Source: Luminiphilus sp. (GTDB lineage: Bacteria; Pseudomonadota; Gammaproteobacteria; Pseudomonadales; Halieaceae). From it: DNA of 14,825 nt. The translations under genes and the position numbers were made by a program. The stretch covers positions 1 through 14,825 of the forward strand of contig JAHEJH010000165.1 in NCBI GenBank assembly GCA_024638905.1, given 5' to 3'. This document shows, piece by piece, positions 6,751-14,309 of this stretch; the first letter of the stretch is position 1; each line of letters begins with the position of its first letter. The notes under the pieces are model-generated. The model was not told where the DNA came from. It was given only the letters and a program-made list of their open reading frames with translations, and did no database searches.

Positions 6751-8130
6751 ATGAGCGCACCGGAGTTGTATATCCCACCCAAGCCGCTGTCGCTGTGGTC
6801 GGTGGTCGCGCTTGCGCGCGTGCTGTGGAAGGGGGATGGCAACCTGCTCGAGCTCCTGCCCGCTGCTGCCTATCACTTTGACGTCGGTAACCTGGGTTAC
6901 TCCCGGCGCTCGACGGTGCTCTTTAACGAGCCCGACGCCGTGCGCGAGATCATGCGCGATGCCGAGGGCGTGTTCCCCAAGAGTGACCTGATGGTCAGTG
7001 CGCTGGAGCACCTGATCGGCGACAGTATTTTTGTGACCGATGGCGAACGCTGGAAACGCCAGCGCGCGATGATTGACCCCGCCTTCTCGCACATGCGCAT
7101 CAGCCATGCCTTTGGCGCGATGAAGGCGGCCGTTGATGATCACCTGCTGACGCTGGAGGAAAAGGCTGCGTCCGGCGAAGCGTTCTCCCTCGACCTCGCC
7201 ATGAGTCACCTTACGGCGGACATCATCTGCCGAACCGTGTTCTCGACGCCGCTTCAGAGCGGCGTGGCCGTCGATGTGTTCGAGGACTTCACGCTGTTTG
7301 AGCGCTCTGCGGTGCAGGTCGACGTGTTGCGTCTGATCCTTAAGCCCGCCTGGAGTGACATTCCGCAGCCGCCGGAGGTGCTGGCTGCCTGCGAGCGGAT
7401 CCGTCGACACCTGGGAACGCTGGTCGACTCGCACCTCGACGATCCCGAGGCCTTTGATGACATCGCCAGCAGCGTCATCGCCGCGCGCGATCAAGAGAGT
7501 GGCGCGCCGTTCTCCCGCGAAGAGCTTATCGATCAGCTGGGCGTATTTTTTCTGGCCGGCCACGAGACCACGGCGAGTGCGTTGACCTGGGCGTTTTATA
7601 TTTTGGCTGACCAGCCCCACTGGCTTGCCCGGCTGCGCGACGAGATCGCCGCCGTTGTCGGTGATGCGCCGATGAGCTTTGAACACACTAAACAATTGCC
7701 GCTGACCAAGGCGTTTTTCAAAGAGACATTGCGGTTGTATCCACCGATTACCTTCATGCCGCGGGTGGCACTGCGCGAGGCCACGGTCGGTGGCCGGCGT
7801 CTGCGCAAAGGGGCGCTGGTCATGATCGCGCCGTGGACGCTGCAGCGACACAGTAAGTGGTGGCCAGACCCCCACGCGTTCAAACCTGAGCGATTCCTGC
7901 CCGAGCAGGAGGCGGCGCTGGTGCAGGGCGCCTACATTCCCTTTGGCCAGGGACCTCACACCTGCGTGGGGGCCGGTTTTGCGCAAACGGAAAGCGTGTT
8001 GATTTTGGCTGAGTTGGTGCGCCGCTTCGATTGGCTGCTGGAGCCCGGGCAAACCGTGCGACCCGCTGCGCGCATGACCACGCGCCCCGCTGACCAGGTC
8101 ATGCTTCACGTTCGTTCCCCCGCGGCATAA
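6751..8130 (+). CDS. Cytochrome P450 monooxygenase
   Basis: This is a complete 459-residue bacterial P450. Visible are the C-helix GERWKRQR (98-105), I-helix oxygen-activation motif AGHETT (269-274), K-helix ETLR (Glu325, Arg328), FKPERF (377-382) and the haem loop FGQGPHTCVG with the thiolate ligand Cys405. It lacks an obvious membrane anchor and is probably a soluble class I enzyme that needs a separate ferredoxin and reductase; none is adjacent. Its place next to crtD and the membrane gene, and tail to tail with an ATP-grasp gene, suggests a pigment- or lipid-tailoring hydroxylation, but the substrate is not readable. The ATG at 6751 follows a weak ribosome site (CGGGA, 7 nt away). The last 32 bp overlap the end of the ATP-grasp gene. 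Confidence 0.94.
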   Translation: MSAPELYIPPKPLSLWSVVALARVLWKGDGNLLELLPAAAYHFDVGNLGYSRRSTVLFNEPDAVREIMRDAEGVFPKSDLMVSALEHLIGDSIFVTDGERWKRQRAMIDPAFSHMRISHAFGAMKAAVDDHLLTLEEKAASGEAFSLDLAMSHLTADIICRTVFSTPLQSGVAVDVFEDFTLFERSAVQVDVLRLILKPAWSDIPQPPEVLAACERIRRHLGTLVDSHLDDPEAFDDIASSVIAARDQESGAPFSREELIDQLGVFFLAGHETTASALTWAFYILADQPHWLARLRDEIAAVVGDAPMSFEHTKQLPLTKAFFKETLRLYPPITFMPRVALREATVGGRRLRKGALVMIAPWTLQRHSKWWPDPHAFKPERFLPEQEAALVQGAYIPFGQGPHTCVGAGFAQTESVLILAELVRRFDWLLEPGQTVRPAARMTTRPADQVMLHVRSPAA

Positions 8131-9316
8131 CCGTCGCTTGCTCGGGAGCTTCCCGACGGAACTCTTGTTGAAACCCCGGCTTGAACCAATGCCAGGCGAT
8201 ATCGCACTGACTGGCATCGCCGATGGGCATGCGCTCGCGGATCGATCGCCAGATAAATTCCCAGCACAGGGGTGTCATCAGGAAAAAGGGGAGGGGATCG
8301 CGCCAGGACCAGACTGCATCGCGAGAGATGAACAAATCCCGGAGACAGCGGATCGACTCGGGGATTTGAAATCGGAATAGGTGCTTGTAAGCCTCGGTGA
8401 GCGTGGAGTAGCTCCACTGCACGCGCTTGCCGGCGGGGGTAATGGAGGGGGCTCCCATGTCCTCGCCCATCACCGCGGCGCCCAACCACGCCTCATCGAT
8501 GAAGTGCACCCCGCTACTCAGCCTGGGATTGCACTCGATCCCCCAGGGAATGCCGCTACGGTCCAGAATGAAGTCGAAACTCAGAAATCCGGTGACATCA
8601 GTGTCGGCGACAAATTGCTCAATCCATTGTTTGACCGAGAAGGGGGTGGGCGCGCTCTGGAAGCCGACCGCCACTGTGCCGCTATGGGTGCTGCCTCGAT
8701 AACTGGCCGTGGCTTTCACCTCACCGGCATCCACCCAGCTCAACGTATACAGATGATTACCTTGGACCCTGCGTTGCAGGAGCATGTCCTGTGACGGCGG
8801 CGGCAGCGTGCTGCCTGGTGGAATGAATGACACCGCGGTGCCAGAACACCCGCGGCGCGGCTTAAGCACGCACTCGGTTTGACGAATCAGCGCGCGGGCC
8901 TCGCCGTCTGCAGTCGTATAGACCGAGGGTGCTGTCACGCCGCGGCTGATTGCGTAGTTCACGAACTGCAGCTTGTCGTGCCACTGCGCGATCCATTCGG
9001 CCGACGGGCCCACGTAACGCGTGGTATCAGGAAGACGTGGGGCGAGGTTGGCGACGTGACAGACCTCTTCGGAGGTCGGGATCAGATCTGTCACATTCTC
9101 GCGCTCGATAATGTCGAGGATGTCCCGCTCCCAACCCTCAATGTCGGTGTTAGGCGGGGCTACCTGAAAGGTTTTGGTTACCGCGCGACTGACTGAGCAG
9201 AGCTGGCGCTTCATAGGGTCAGCCACTATGACCCGAACGCCGTGCCCATGCAGGGCCCGCGCCAGCGTCAGTGCCGCGGGAAAACGCCCAACTGTCAGTA
9301 ATGCGGTTCTAGCCAC
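8099..9316 (-). CDS. ATP-grasp ligase of unknown substrate
   Basis: This 405-residue protein reads as an ATP-grasp carboxylate ligase. Residues 1-100 form a Rossmann-like pre-ATP domain (LTVGRFPAALTLARAL). CVLKPRRGCSGTAV (149-162) is the ATP-binding lysine and glycine-rich loop, and FDFILDRSGIPWGIECNPR (247-265) holds the metal-binding Glu261 and Asn263. The C-terminal part (about 300-385) is rich in Trp and Phe and looks helical and amphipathic, so it could touch a membrane or bind a hydrophobic substrate. Such enzymes join a carboxylate to an amine or thiol through an acyl phosphate. The start is a GTG at 9316, since no ATG lies in frame upstream; its ribosome site is weak. A PpsR/CrtJ-type box 50 bp upstream links it to the photosynthesis regulon. 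It overlaps the P450 end by 32 bp. Confidence 0.86.
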   Translation of the reverse strand: MARTALLTVGRFPAALTLARALHGHGVRVIVADPMKRQLCSVSRAVTKTFQVAPPNTDIEGWERDILDIIERENVTDLIPTSEEVCHVANLAPRLPDTTRYVGPSAEWIAQWHDKLQFVNYAISRGVTAPSVYTTADGEARALIRQTECVLKPRRGCSGTAVSFIPPGSTLPPPSQDMLLQRRVQGNHLYTLSWVDAGEVKATASYRGSTHSGTVAVGFQSAPTPFSVKQWIEQFVADTDVTGFLSFDFILDRSGIPWGIECNPRLSSGVHFIDEAWLGAAVMGEDMGAPSITPAGKRVQWSYSTLTEAYKHLFRFQIPESIRCLRDLFISRDAVWSWRDPLPFFLMTPLCWEFIWRSIRERMPIGDASQCDIAWHWFKPGFQQEFRREAPEQATVMPRGNEREA

Positions 9317-9338
9317 GGATCTGAGCCAATACTGCCCC

Positions 9339-9344
9339 TTTATA
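9339..9344 (-). promoter_or_regulatory. Candidate -10 box of the ATP-grasp gene
   Basis: TATAAA on the minus strand, 5 of 6 to consensus, lies 22 bp before the GTG start. No good -35 stands 16-18 bp further upstream; that position (about 9362-9367) abuts and partly overlaps the PpsR-type box, as expected for a repressed promoter. Confidence 0.35.
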
Positions 9345-9365
9345 CCAATATGTTTACTGCATTTG

Positions 9366-9383
9366 TGTCTAATAATCTATACA
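9366..9383. promoter_or_regulatory. PpsR/CrtJ-type operator (TGT-N12-ACA)
   Basis: TGTCTAATAATCTATACA matches the TGT-N12-ACA recognition sequence of PpsR/CrtJ exactly, and has the preferred C after TGT. PpsR/CrtJ are redox- and light-responsive regulators of bacteriochlorophyll, carotenoid and light-harvesting genes. The box lies 50 bp upstream of the ATP-grasp GTG start, at the expected -35 region of its promoter, and about 320 bp from the oxidoreductase gene on the other side. Only one perfect copy was seen here, whereas many PpsR targets carry two. A six-base match can arise by chance, so position and AT-rich context are the main support. Confidence 0.5.
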
Positions 9384-9701
9384 TAACTTTGCACAGGCGT
9401 CAGGCAGTCGCCTATTGCAGGGTGCTTCGTCCAAAATCGGGCCACGGAGCGACCTGTGACCCAAGCAGTTCGGCCTGTCAAAAAGAGAAGACGGCAAAGC
9501 CCGCGCGCCGCCACATCTAGTCTTATCTTTATGTGGCCAGCAATTGAGACAGTCGTGCCTCAATCCCGTAACACTGGCAAGGCCTCCGGTTCAGTTTTTG
9601 TCTTGATGAATCCGACGCTGAAGCAGGCAGGGTCCTGTCATCCTTGAGCGGGGTGCGGTATCTTGCCGGCCCATTCGATGTTGAACCAACGAGTCCAGAC
9701 T
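9384..9701. other. Non-coding divergent spacer upstream of the FadH-like gene
   Basis: This stretch of about 320 bp holds no credible gene: the small open frames on both strands have no ribosome site and no recognisable protein. It contains the dyad at 9543-9564 and presumably the promoter of the FadH-like gene, for which I saw no convincing -35/-10 pair. Confidence 0.6.
9543..9564. promoter_or_regulatory. Interrupted palindrome, candidate operator upstream of the FadH-like gene
   Basis: The half-sites ATTGAG and CTCAAT are perfect reverse complements separated by 10 bp, and inside them CA and TG also match (pattern ATTGAG-n-CA-n4-TG-n-CTCAAT). The 22-bp site is about 138 bp upstream of the likely oxidoreductase start. 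The size and symmetry suit a dimeric helix-turn-helix regulator. It does not resemble the FadR or PsrA sites as I know them. It could also be a short RNA hairpin, but no T-run follows. Confidence 0.35.
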
Positions 9702-11789
9702 ATGAATGCCAAAGCCGAGTTGCCCGGTCACGCCCAGTATCCGAACTTATTCTCACCCTTAGACCTCGGGCACACGCAGCTCCGCAACCGCTGCATCATG
9801 GGGTCGATGCATACCGGCCTTGAGGAGCAGCCGGACGGCTTCGAGCGCATGGCGGCGTTTTACGCCGAACGCGCAGCGGGTGGCGTTGGCATGATCATCA
9901 CCGGTGGTATCTCACCCAATGAAGAGGGTGGGTTGGTGCTCAAAGGTGAAGACGGCAAGCCGCTCGCCGCCGCATCCAAACTGAATACCGAGGAAGAGGC
10001 CGCCGGTCACCGTATCGTCACCGATGCTGTTCATGCGGCAGCGCCCGACTGCAAGATTTGTTTGCAGATTCTGCACATGGGCGCGCTGGCTTATAACGAA
10101 GCGGCTGTCGCGCCCTCACCGGTTCGCTCCCGCATCGGCGCGTTCTCGCCAAACGAACTGGACGAAGCCGGCATCGAAAAGCAAATTGCTGACCACGCGC
10201 ACTGCGCAAAGCTTGCGCAGCAGGCCGGTTACGACGGAGTAGAAATCATCGGCTCCGCGGGCTATCTGCTGTCGACGTTTCTGGTCGAAAAAACCAACCA
10301 GCGGACCGATCAGTGGGGTGGTAGCTACGAGAACCGTATGCGCTTCCCGGTCGAGGTGGTGCGTCGTGTGCGCGAGGCGGTGGGTTCGGATTGCATCGTG
10401 ATTTTCCGCATTGCGGCGATGGACATGCTGCAGGGCGGCATGAGCTGGGATGAGATCGCGCTGCTCTCAAAAGCCGTTGAGGGTGTCGGCGCGTCGATGA
10501 TCTCCACCCATTTCACCTGGCATGAGTCCCAGGTGCCCACCATCGCCACCATGGTGCCGCGCCGTGCGTTTACCGGCGTGACCAAGCGAGTGCGCGACGA
10601 GGTCTCTATTCCGGTGATTACCTCTAACCGCATCAACATGCCGGATGTCGCCGAGGCGGTACTGGTTGATGGCGACGCCGATCTGGTCTCAATGGCGCGG
10701 CCCATGCTGGCCGATGCCGAGCTCATGAAGAAGGCGGCAGAGGGCCGAGAGCACGAGATCAACACCTGTATCGCCTGTAATCAGGCTTGCCTGGACCACA
10801 CTTTTGCGATGAAGACCACGTCGTGTCTGGTCAATCCACGTGCTTGCCACGAGACCATGATCAAGTGGGGTCCGGCGTCGGAGACCAAGAATATTGCGGT
10901 GGTGGGTGCTGGCCCTGCCGGGCTGGCCTACGCGACGGTGGCAGCCGAGCGTGGGCATGCCGTGACCCTATTCGATGCGGCTGATGAGGTGGGCGGGCAA
11001 TTCAATCTGGCCAAGCAGGTGCCGGGCAAGGAAGAGTTTCACGAGACCCTGCGTTACTACCGCGCCATGCTCGATAAGTACGCCGTGACGGTAAAACTCG
11101 GTGAGCGCGTTGATGCAACACAACTCGCCGCGGCTGGGTTCGATCACGTGGTGGTGGCGACGGGGATTAGCCCGCGCGTGCCAAACATTCCCGGCATCGA
11201 CCACGAGAAGGTGGTGGGCTATATCGACGCGATCAAAGGCAACAAGCCGATCGGTAAAAAAGTCGCGGTCGTGGGCGCCGGTGGTATCGGTTTTGATGTG
11301 ACTGAACTCATTACCCACGAAGGCACCAGCTCGGCGCTCGACATCGATTTGTTCGCCAAGGAGTGGGGCGTGGACTTTGAGAACCATCCCCGCGGTGGCG
11401 TCACCGGCGTGGAGCCTGTGGTGAACAAGGCCGACCGCGAGGTCTGGTTGATGCAGCGTAAAGACACGCCCGTGGGCCGTGGTCTTGGCAAGACCACCGG
11501 CTGGACCAAGCGGCTCTTGCTAAATCGTCGTGGCGTGAACATGGTCAACGCGGTGGAGTACGTGCGTGTTGATGATGCGGGCCTTCATGTGTTGATCGGT
11601 GGCCAGCCAAAGACCTTCGACGTCGACACGGTGATCATCTGTGCCGGTCAAGAGCCGGAGCGCAGTCTGTACGACGCGCTGGAGGCAGAAGGTCTGTCGG
11701 TGGATCTGGTTGGTGGTGCTTACGAGGCCGTCGAGCTGGATGCGAAGACGGCGATCAACCAGGCGACGCAACTCGCAGCCGCAGTATAG
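9702..11789 (+). CDS. fadH: FadH-like NADPH-dependent 2,4-dienoyl-CoA reductase
   Basis: This protein (695 residues from the ATG at 9702) follows E. coli FadH through its whole length. FadH reduces 2,4-dienoyl-CoA in beta-oxidation of unsaturated fatty acids, using FMN, a 4Fe-4S cluster and FAD. An old-yellow-enzyme barrel comes first (IMGSMHTGLEE; catalytic Tyr188 in GYLLSTFL; His274 in WHESQVPTIAT). Cluster cysteines Cys356, Cys359, Cys363 and Cys375 follow, then the FAD fold (VVGAGPAG) and the NADPH fold (VVGAGGIG). Two active-site neighbours differ from FadH: Ala replaces Glu in GSAGY, and HMGA replaces HTGR, so the substrate range may differ. An in-frame TTG (9663) and ATG (9678) lie upstream; 9702 fits the family N-terminus best, though its ribosome site is weak. 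Dienoate reductases and trimethylamine dehydrogenase relatives share this architecture. Confidence 0.9.
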   Translation: MNAKAELPGHAQYPNLFSPLDLGHTQLRNRCIMGSMHTGLEEQPDGFERMAAFYAERAAGGVGMIITGGISPNEEGGLVLKGEDGKPLAAASKLNTEEEAAGHRIVTDAVHAAAPDCKICLQILHMGALAYNEAAVAPSPVRSRIGAFSPNELDEAGIEKQIADHAHCAKLAQQAGYDGVEIIGSAGYLLSTFLVEKTNQRTDQWGGSYENRMRFPVEVVRRVREAVGSDCIVIFRIAAMDMLQGGMSWDEIALLSKAVEGVGASMISTHFTWHESQVPTIATMVPRRAFTGVTKRVRDEVSIPVITSNRINMPDVAEAVLVDGDADLVSMARPMLADAELMKKAAEGREHEINTCIACNQACLDHTFAMKTTSCLVNPRACHETMIKWGPASETKNIAVVGAGPAGLAYATVAAERGHAVTLFDAADEVGGQFNLAKQVPGKEEFHETLRYYRAMLDKYAVTVKLGERVDATQLAAAGFDHVVVATGISPRVPNIPGIDHEKVVGYIDAIKGNKPIGKKVAVVGAGGIGFDVTELITHEGTSSALDIDLFAKEWGVDFENHPRGGVTGVEPVVNKADREVWLMQRKDTPVGRGLGKTTGWTKRLLLNRRGVNMVNAVEYVRVDDAGLHVLIGGQPKTFDVDTVIICAGQEPERSLYDALEAEGLSVDLVGGAYEAVELDAKTAINQATQLAAAV

Positions 11790-11795
11790 ATCGCC

Positions 11796-11822
11796 CCCGG
11801 CGGACGCACGCTACCGTCCGGG
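11796..11822 (+). other. Bulged GC hairpin after the FadH-like gene
   Basis: CCC plus GGACG (11796-11806, with a 3-nt bulge) pairs with CGTCCGGG (11815-11822) around an 8-nt loop, 6 bp after the stop codon. It is followed by A residues, not T residues, so it is not a standard intrinsic terminator on the plus strand. It may protect the message end or act with Rho. Confidence 0.3.
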
Positions 11823-11928
11823 AAAAAGAACCCCCGCGTAGGGCATCTGTGCGTGACAGTAGTGTCCCATGCTGGCACTCTGCGGGCCGTCATCACAAAT
11901 GCGCAGTGAATAAAGAGGAAGATCATCC

Positions 11929-13305
11929 ATGGCCCGTTGGGAATGCATCGTCTGCGGACTGATTTACGACGAGAAAGAGGGTTGGCCCGAGGACGGCATT
12001 GCGCCCGGTACCAAGTGGGAGGACGTCCCCGATGACTGGACCTGTCCGGACTGTGGTGTGGGCAAAGACGACTTCGAATTGATTCCTGGCTCCGACGAGA
12101 GTGACACACCTGCAGAGCAGGCGAACTCTGAGGGCTCTGCCGACGCCAGCCCGCGCTCGGTTGTTGTCATTGGTTCAGGGCTGGCCGGCTACGGCCTAGT
12201 GCGCGAGTTGCGGCGCAAGGATGAGGTCGTCGAGATAACGGTGCTGACGTCTGATGGCGGCGAGGGCTACTCGAAGCCAATGATCTCAACGGGCTATACG
12301 AAGGACCTCAACGCCGACAAGCTGGCGGCGCAGAGTGCCGAGGAATTGGCAGAGCAACTCAACGTCACGGTCCGCACTCGAACCCGGGTCGCGAGTATCG
12401 ATACCCAGACACAAACTGTGCACCTTGAGGGTGGTGCGACATTGCCTTATAGCGAGTTAGTGCTGGCATTGGGTGCCGAATTGATTCGGCCCCCCATTGG
12501 TGGTGATGCGGCTGATGACGTGCTCGGCGTGAATGACCTTGATGATTACCGACGTTTTCAGGATTTGCTGGCCGCCAAGGGCGCAAAGAAGGTGGCCATC
12601 ATCGGCGCTGGGCTGATCGGCTGTGAGTTCACCAACGATCTGTTGAATGGCGGCTTCACAGTCGAAGCTGTCGACCCCATGGGTTGGTGTTTGCCGACCT
12701 TGTTACCTGAGCAATCCGGACGGGCGGTGCAGGCAGCTTTGGAAGAGAAGGGCGCCACTTTCCATTTCGGTCCGCTCGCCACCGAGGTGAACCGCGCTGG
12801 TGAGGGTTATGCGGTCACGTTGAATAACGGTGACATGATTGAGGCCGATGCGGTCTTGTGCGCGGTTGGTGTCAGGCCGCGTACGAGTTTGGCCAGTGAT
12901 GCGGGCATTGAGGTGAATCGCGGTATCGTCACTGACAGGGAACTGCGCACCAATGCACCCAACGTCTACGCCATGGGCGATTGCGCTGAAGTGGCTGGCC
13001 ACGTGCTGGTTTACGTGGCACCACTGATGGCGGCGGCGCGGGCATTGGCCGCAACGCTGGCGGGTGAGGCGACCGGTGTCAGTTACCCCGCTATGCCGGT
13101 AGCGATCAAAACACCGGCCTGCCCGGTGGTGGTCTCACCACCCGCCAAAGACGCCGAAGGCGATTGGCACTTTGAGGGCGATGCGCCCGACATCAAGGCG
13201 CTGTTCCGGTCTGACGCTGGTGAACTCTTGGGCTTTGCGCTGACCGGTCAGGCGGTTAAAGAGCGCATGGCGCTGACCAAGGAATTGCCCGCGATTCTCG
13301 GTTGA
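11929..13305 (+). CDS. Rubredoxin-rubredoxin reductase fusion (NAD(P)H-dependent)
   Basis: This 458-residue protein fuses a full rubredoxin to its reductase. Residues 1-54 hold the iron site Cys6, Cys9, Cys39 and Cys42 (CIVCG and CPDCG, spacing as in classical rubredoxins). A flexible acidic linker (about 54-75) leads to a FAD fold (VVVIGSGLAG, 78-87), an NAD(P)H fold (VAIIGAGLIG, 222-231) and the second FAD segment NVYAMGDCAE (345-354). The protein should pass electrons from NAD(P)H through FAD to its own rubredoxin, and on to an acceptor such as an alkane hydroxylase or an oxygen- or peroxide-detoxifying enzyme. No acceptor gene is adjacent. A ribosome site (GAGGA, 9 nt before the ATG) supports the start. 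It lies 139 bp after the FadH-like gene in the same direction, so co-transcription is possible. Confidence 0.93.
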   Translation: MARWECIVCGLIYDEKEGWPEDGIAPGTKWEDVPDDWTCPDCGVGKDDFELIPGSDESDTPAEQANSEGSADASPRSVVVIGSGLAGYGLVRELRRKDEVVEITVLTSDGGEGYSKPMISTGYTKDLNADKLAAQSAEELAEQLNVTVRTRTRVASIDTQTQTVHLEGGATLPYSELVLALGAELIRPPIGGDAADDVLGVNDLDDYRRFQDLLAAKGAKKVAIIGAGLIGCEFTNDLLNGGFTVEAVDPMGWCLPTLLPEQSGRAVQAALEEKGATFHFGPLATEVNRAGEGYAVTLNNGDMIEADAVLCAVGVRPRTSLASDAGIEVNRGIVTDRELRTNAPNVYAMGDCAEVAGHVLVYVAPLMAAARALAATLAGEATGVSYPAMPVAIKTPACPVVVSPPAKDAEGDWHFEGDAPDIKALFRSDAGELLGFALTGQAVKERMALTKELPAILG

Positions 13306-13332
13306 TTATTCTCGAGGCACTCCCGGAGCTGG

Positions 13333-13355
13333 GGTCTGCCGGTTCAAAGCAGGCC
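13333..13355. other. Hairpin between convergent genes
   Basis: GGTCTGC (13333-13339) pairs with GCAGGCC (13349-13355) with one G-U pair and a 9-nt loop, in the 73 bp between the reductase fusion and the transaldolase. It has no T-run on either strand, so a role in ending both transcripts is only a possibility. Confidence 0.25.
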
Positions 13356-13378
13356 TGTGGCGCAGGCGGATTGAGGCG

Positions 13379-14299
13379 TTACGCACCCATAAGTGCTTCC
13401 AGTTTTTCCTGATCGGCGACAAAGCGCCGGATTCCGTCGCTCAGTTTTTCCGAGGCCATGGGATCCTGATTGTTGGCCAACAAAAAGTCGCTGTGACGGA
13501 GTGCTGCGGGCGGTGCCGAGCGCTTTCCACTATCAGATAAGCGCTGCGGCAGGTCGCTGTCATCGCCTTCCAGCTGCTGCAACAAATCGGGGCTGATCGT
13601 CAGGCGATCGCAGCCGGCGAGCGCTTCAACTTGCCCGGTATTTCGGAAGCTCGCTCCCATGACGACCGTGTCGTAACCATGCGCCTTGAAGTGGTCGTAG
13701 ATCCGTGTGACCGACTGTACGCCAGGGTCATCGGCCGGGTCTTGAATCACGAGATCAGTGTTGGCGGTGTACCAATCAGTTATGCGACCGACGAAGGGCG
13801 AGATCAGGAATACGCCGGCATCGGCACAGGCACAGGCTTGCTCGAAACTAAAAATGAGTGTGGCGTTGCAGTGGATTCCCCGCTGCTCGAGTACCTCGGC
13901 AGCACGAACGCCCTCCCAGGTCGCCGCCACCTTAATCAGCACGCGATCGCTGCCGATGCCCGCATCGCTGTAAAGCCCGATGAGTTTCTCGGCTTTGGCG
14001 ATGGTCGCCTCAGTATCGAAAGAGAGGCGAGCGTCGACTTCGGTACTGATCACGCCCGGGATCACCTGATTGATCCGAGCGCCGACGCTCACCGCAAAGC
14101 GGTCGACCTTGTCTGCCACAGCATCTCGAGACGACGTCAGCGCAGCGACCTCTTCAGCAAACTCTGGGAGCGCAGCGGCTTTCAAGAGCAGCGAGGGGTT
14201 GGTGGTGGCGTCGGTAGGCTTCAGCCGAGTGATGGCTTCGAGATCACCTGTGTCAGCCACGACCGTGGTCATGGTGCGCAGTTGTTCCAGTTTGTTCAT
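13379..14299 (-). CDS. tal: Transaldolase (TalB type)
   Basis: This 306-residue protein is a class I transaldolase of the E. coli TalB kind. It moves a dihydroxyacetone unit between sedoheptulose 7-phosphate and glyceraldehyde 3-phosphate in the non-oxidative pentose phosphate pathway, in the cytosol. Conserved stretches include TTVVADTGD (11-19), DATTNPSLLL (30-39), STEVDARLSFD (85-95), the Schiff-base lysine Lys123 in VLIKVAATWEG, LISPFVGRI (165-173) and VVMGASFRN (212-220). The ATG at 14299 follows a good ribosome site (AAGAGGTGA) and matches the family N-terminus, so I preferred it to the frame extension up to 14335. It stands alone on the minus strand and is convergent with the reductase fusion. 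Confidence 0.97.
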   Translation of the reverse strand: MNKLEQLRTMTTVVADTGDLEAITRLKPTDATTNPSLLLKAAALPEFAEEVAALTSSRDAVADKVDRFAVSVGARINQVIPGVISTEVDARLSFDTEATIAKAEKLIGLYSDAGIGSDRVLIKVAATWEGVRAAEVLEQRGIHCNATLIFSFEQACACADAGVFLISPFVGRITDWYTANTDLVIQDPADDPGVQSVTRIYDHFKAHGYDTVVMGASFRNTGQVEALAGCDRLTISPDLLQQLEGDDSDLPQRLSDSGKRSAPPAALRHSDFLLANNQDPMASEKLSDGIRRFVADQEKLEALMGA

Positions 14300-14300
14300 A

Positions 14301-14309
14301 TCACCTCTT
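14301..14309 (-). promoter_or_regulatory. Ribosome binding site of the transaldolase gene
   Basis: AAGAGGTGA on the minus strand lies directly upstream of the ATG at 14299, with AGAGG 4 nt from it. It decides the start codon. Confidence 0.65.

Noticed and set aside
6707..6778. 24-codon upstream extension of the DUF2306-like protein
   Set aside because: It would overlap the P450 start and lacks a ribosome site; the ATG at 6706 has a near-ideal one.
6706..8217. A 503-codon open frame antisense to the P450 gene
   Set aside because: Its protein is rich in Arg, Gln and His and shows no family motif. The plus strand encodes a P450 with every hallmark, so this is a GC-driven shadow.
9369..9647. 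Small open frames in the spacer upstream of the FadH-like gene
   Set aside because: Short, overlapping on both strands, without ribosome sites or recognisable protein features.
11796..11822. Intrinsic terminator after the FadH-like gene
   Set aside because: The stem is bulged and followed by A residues on the transcribed strand; there is no U-tract.
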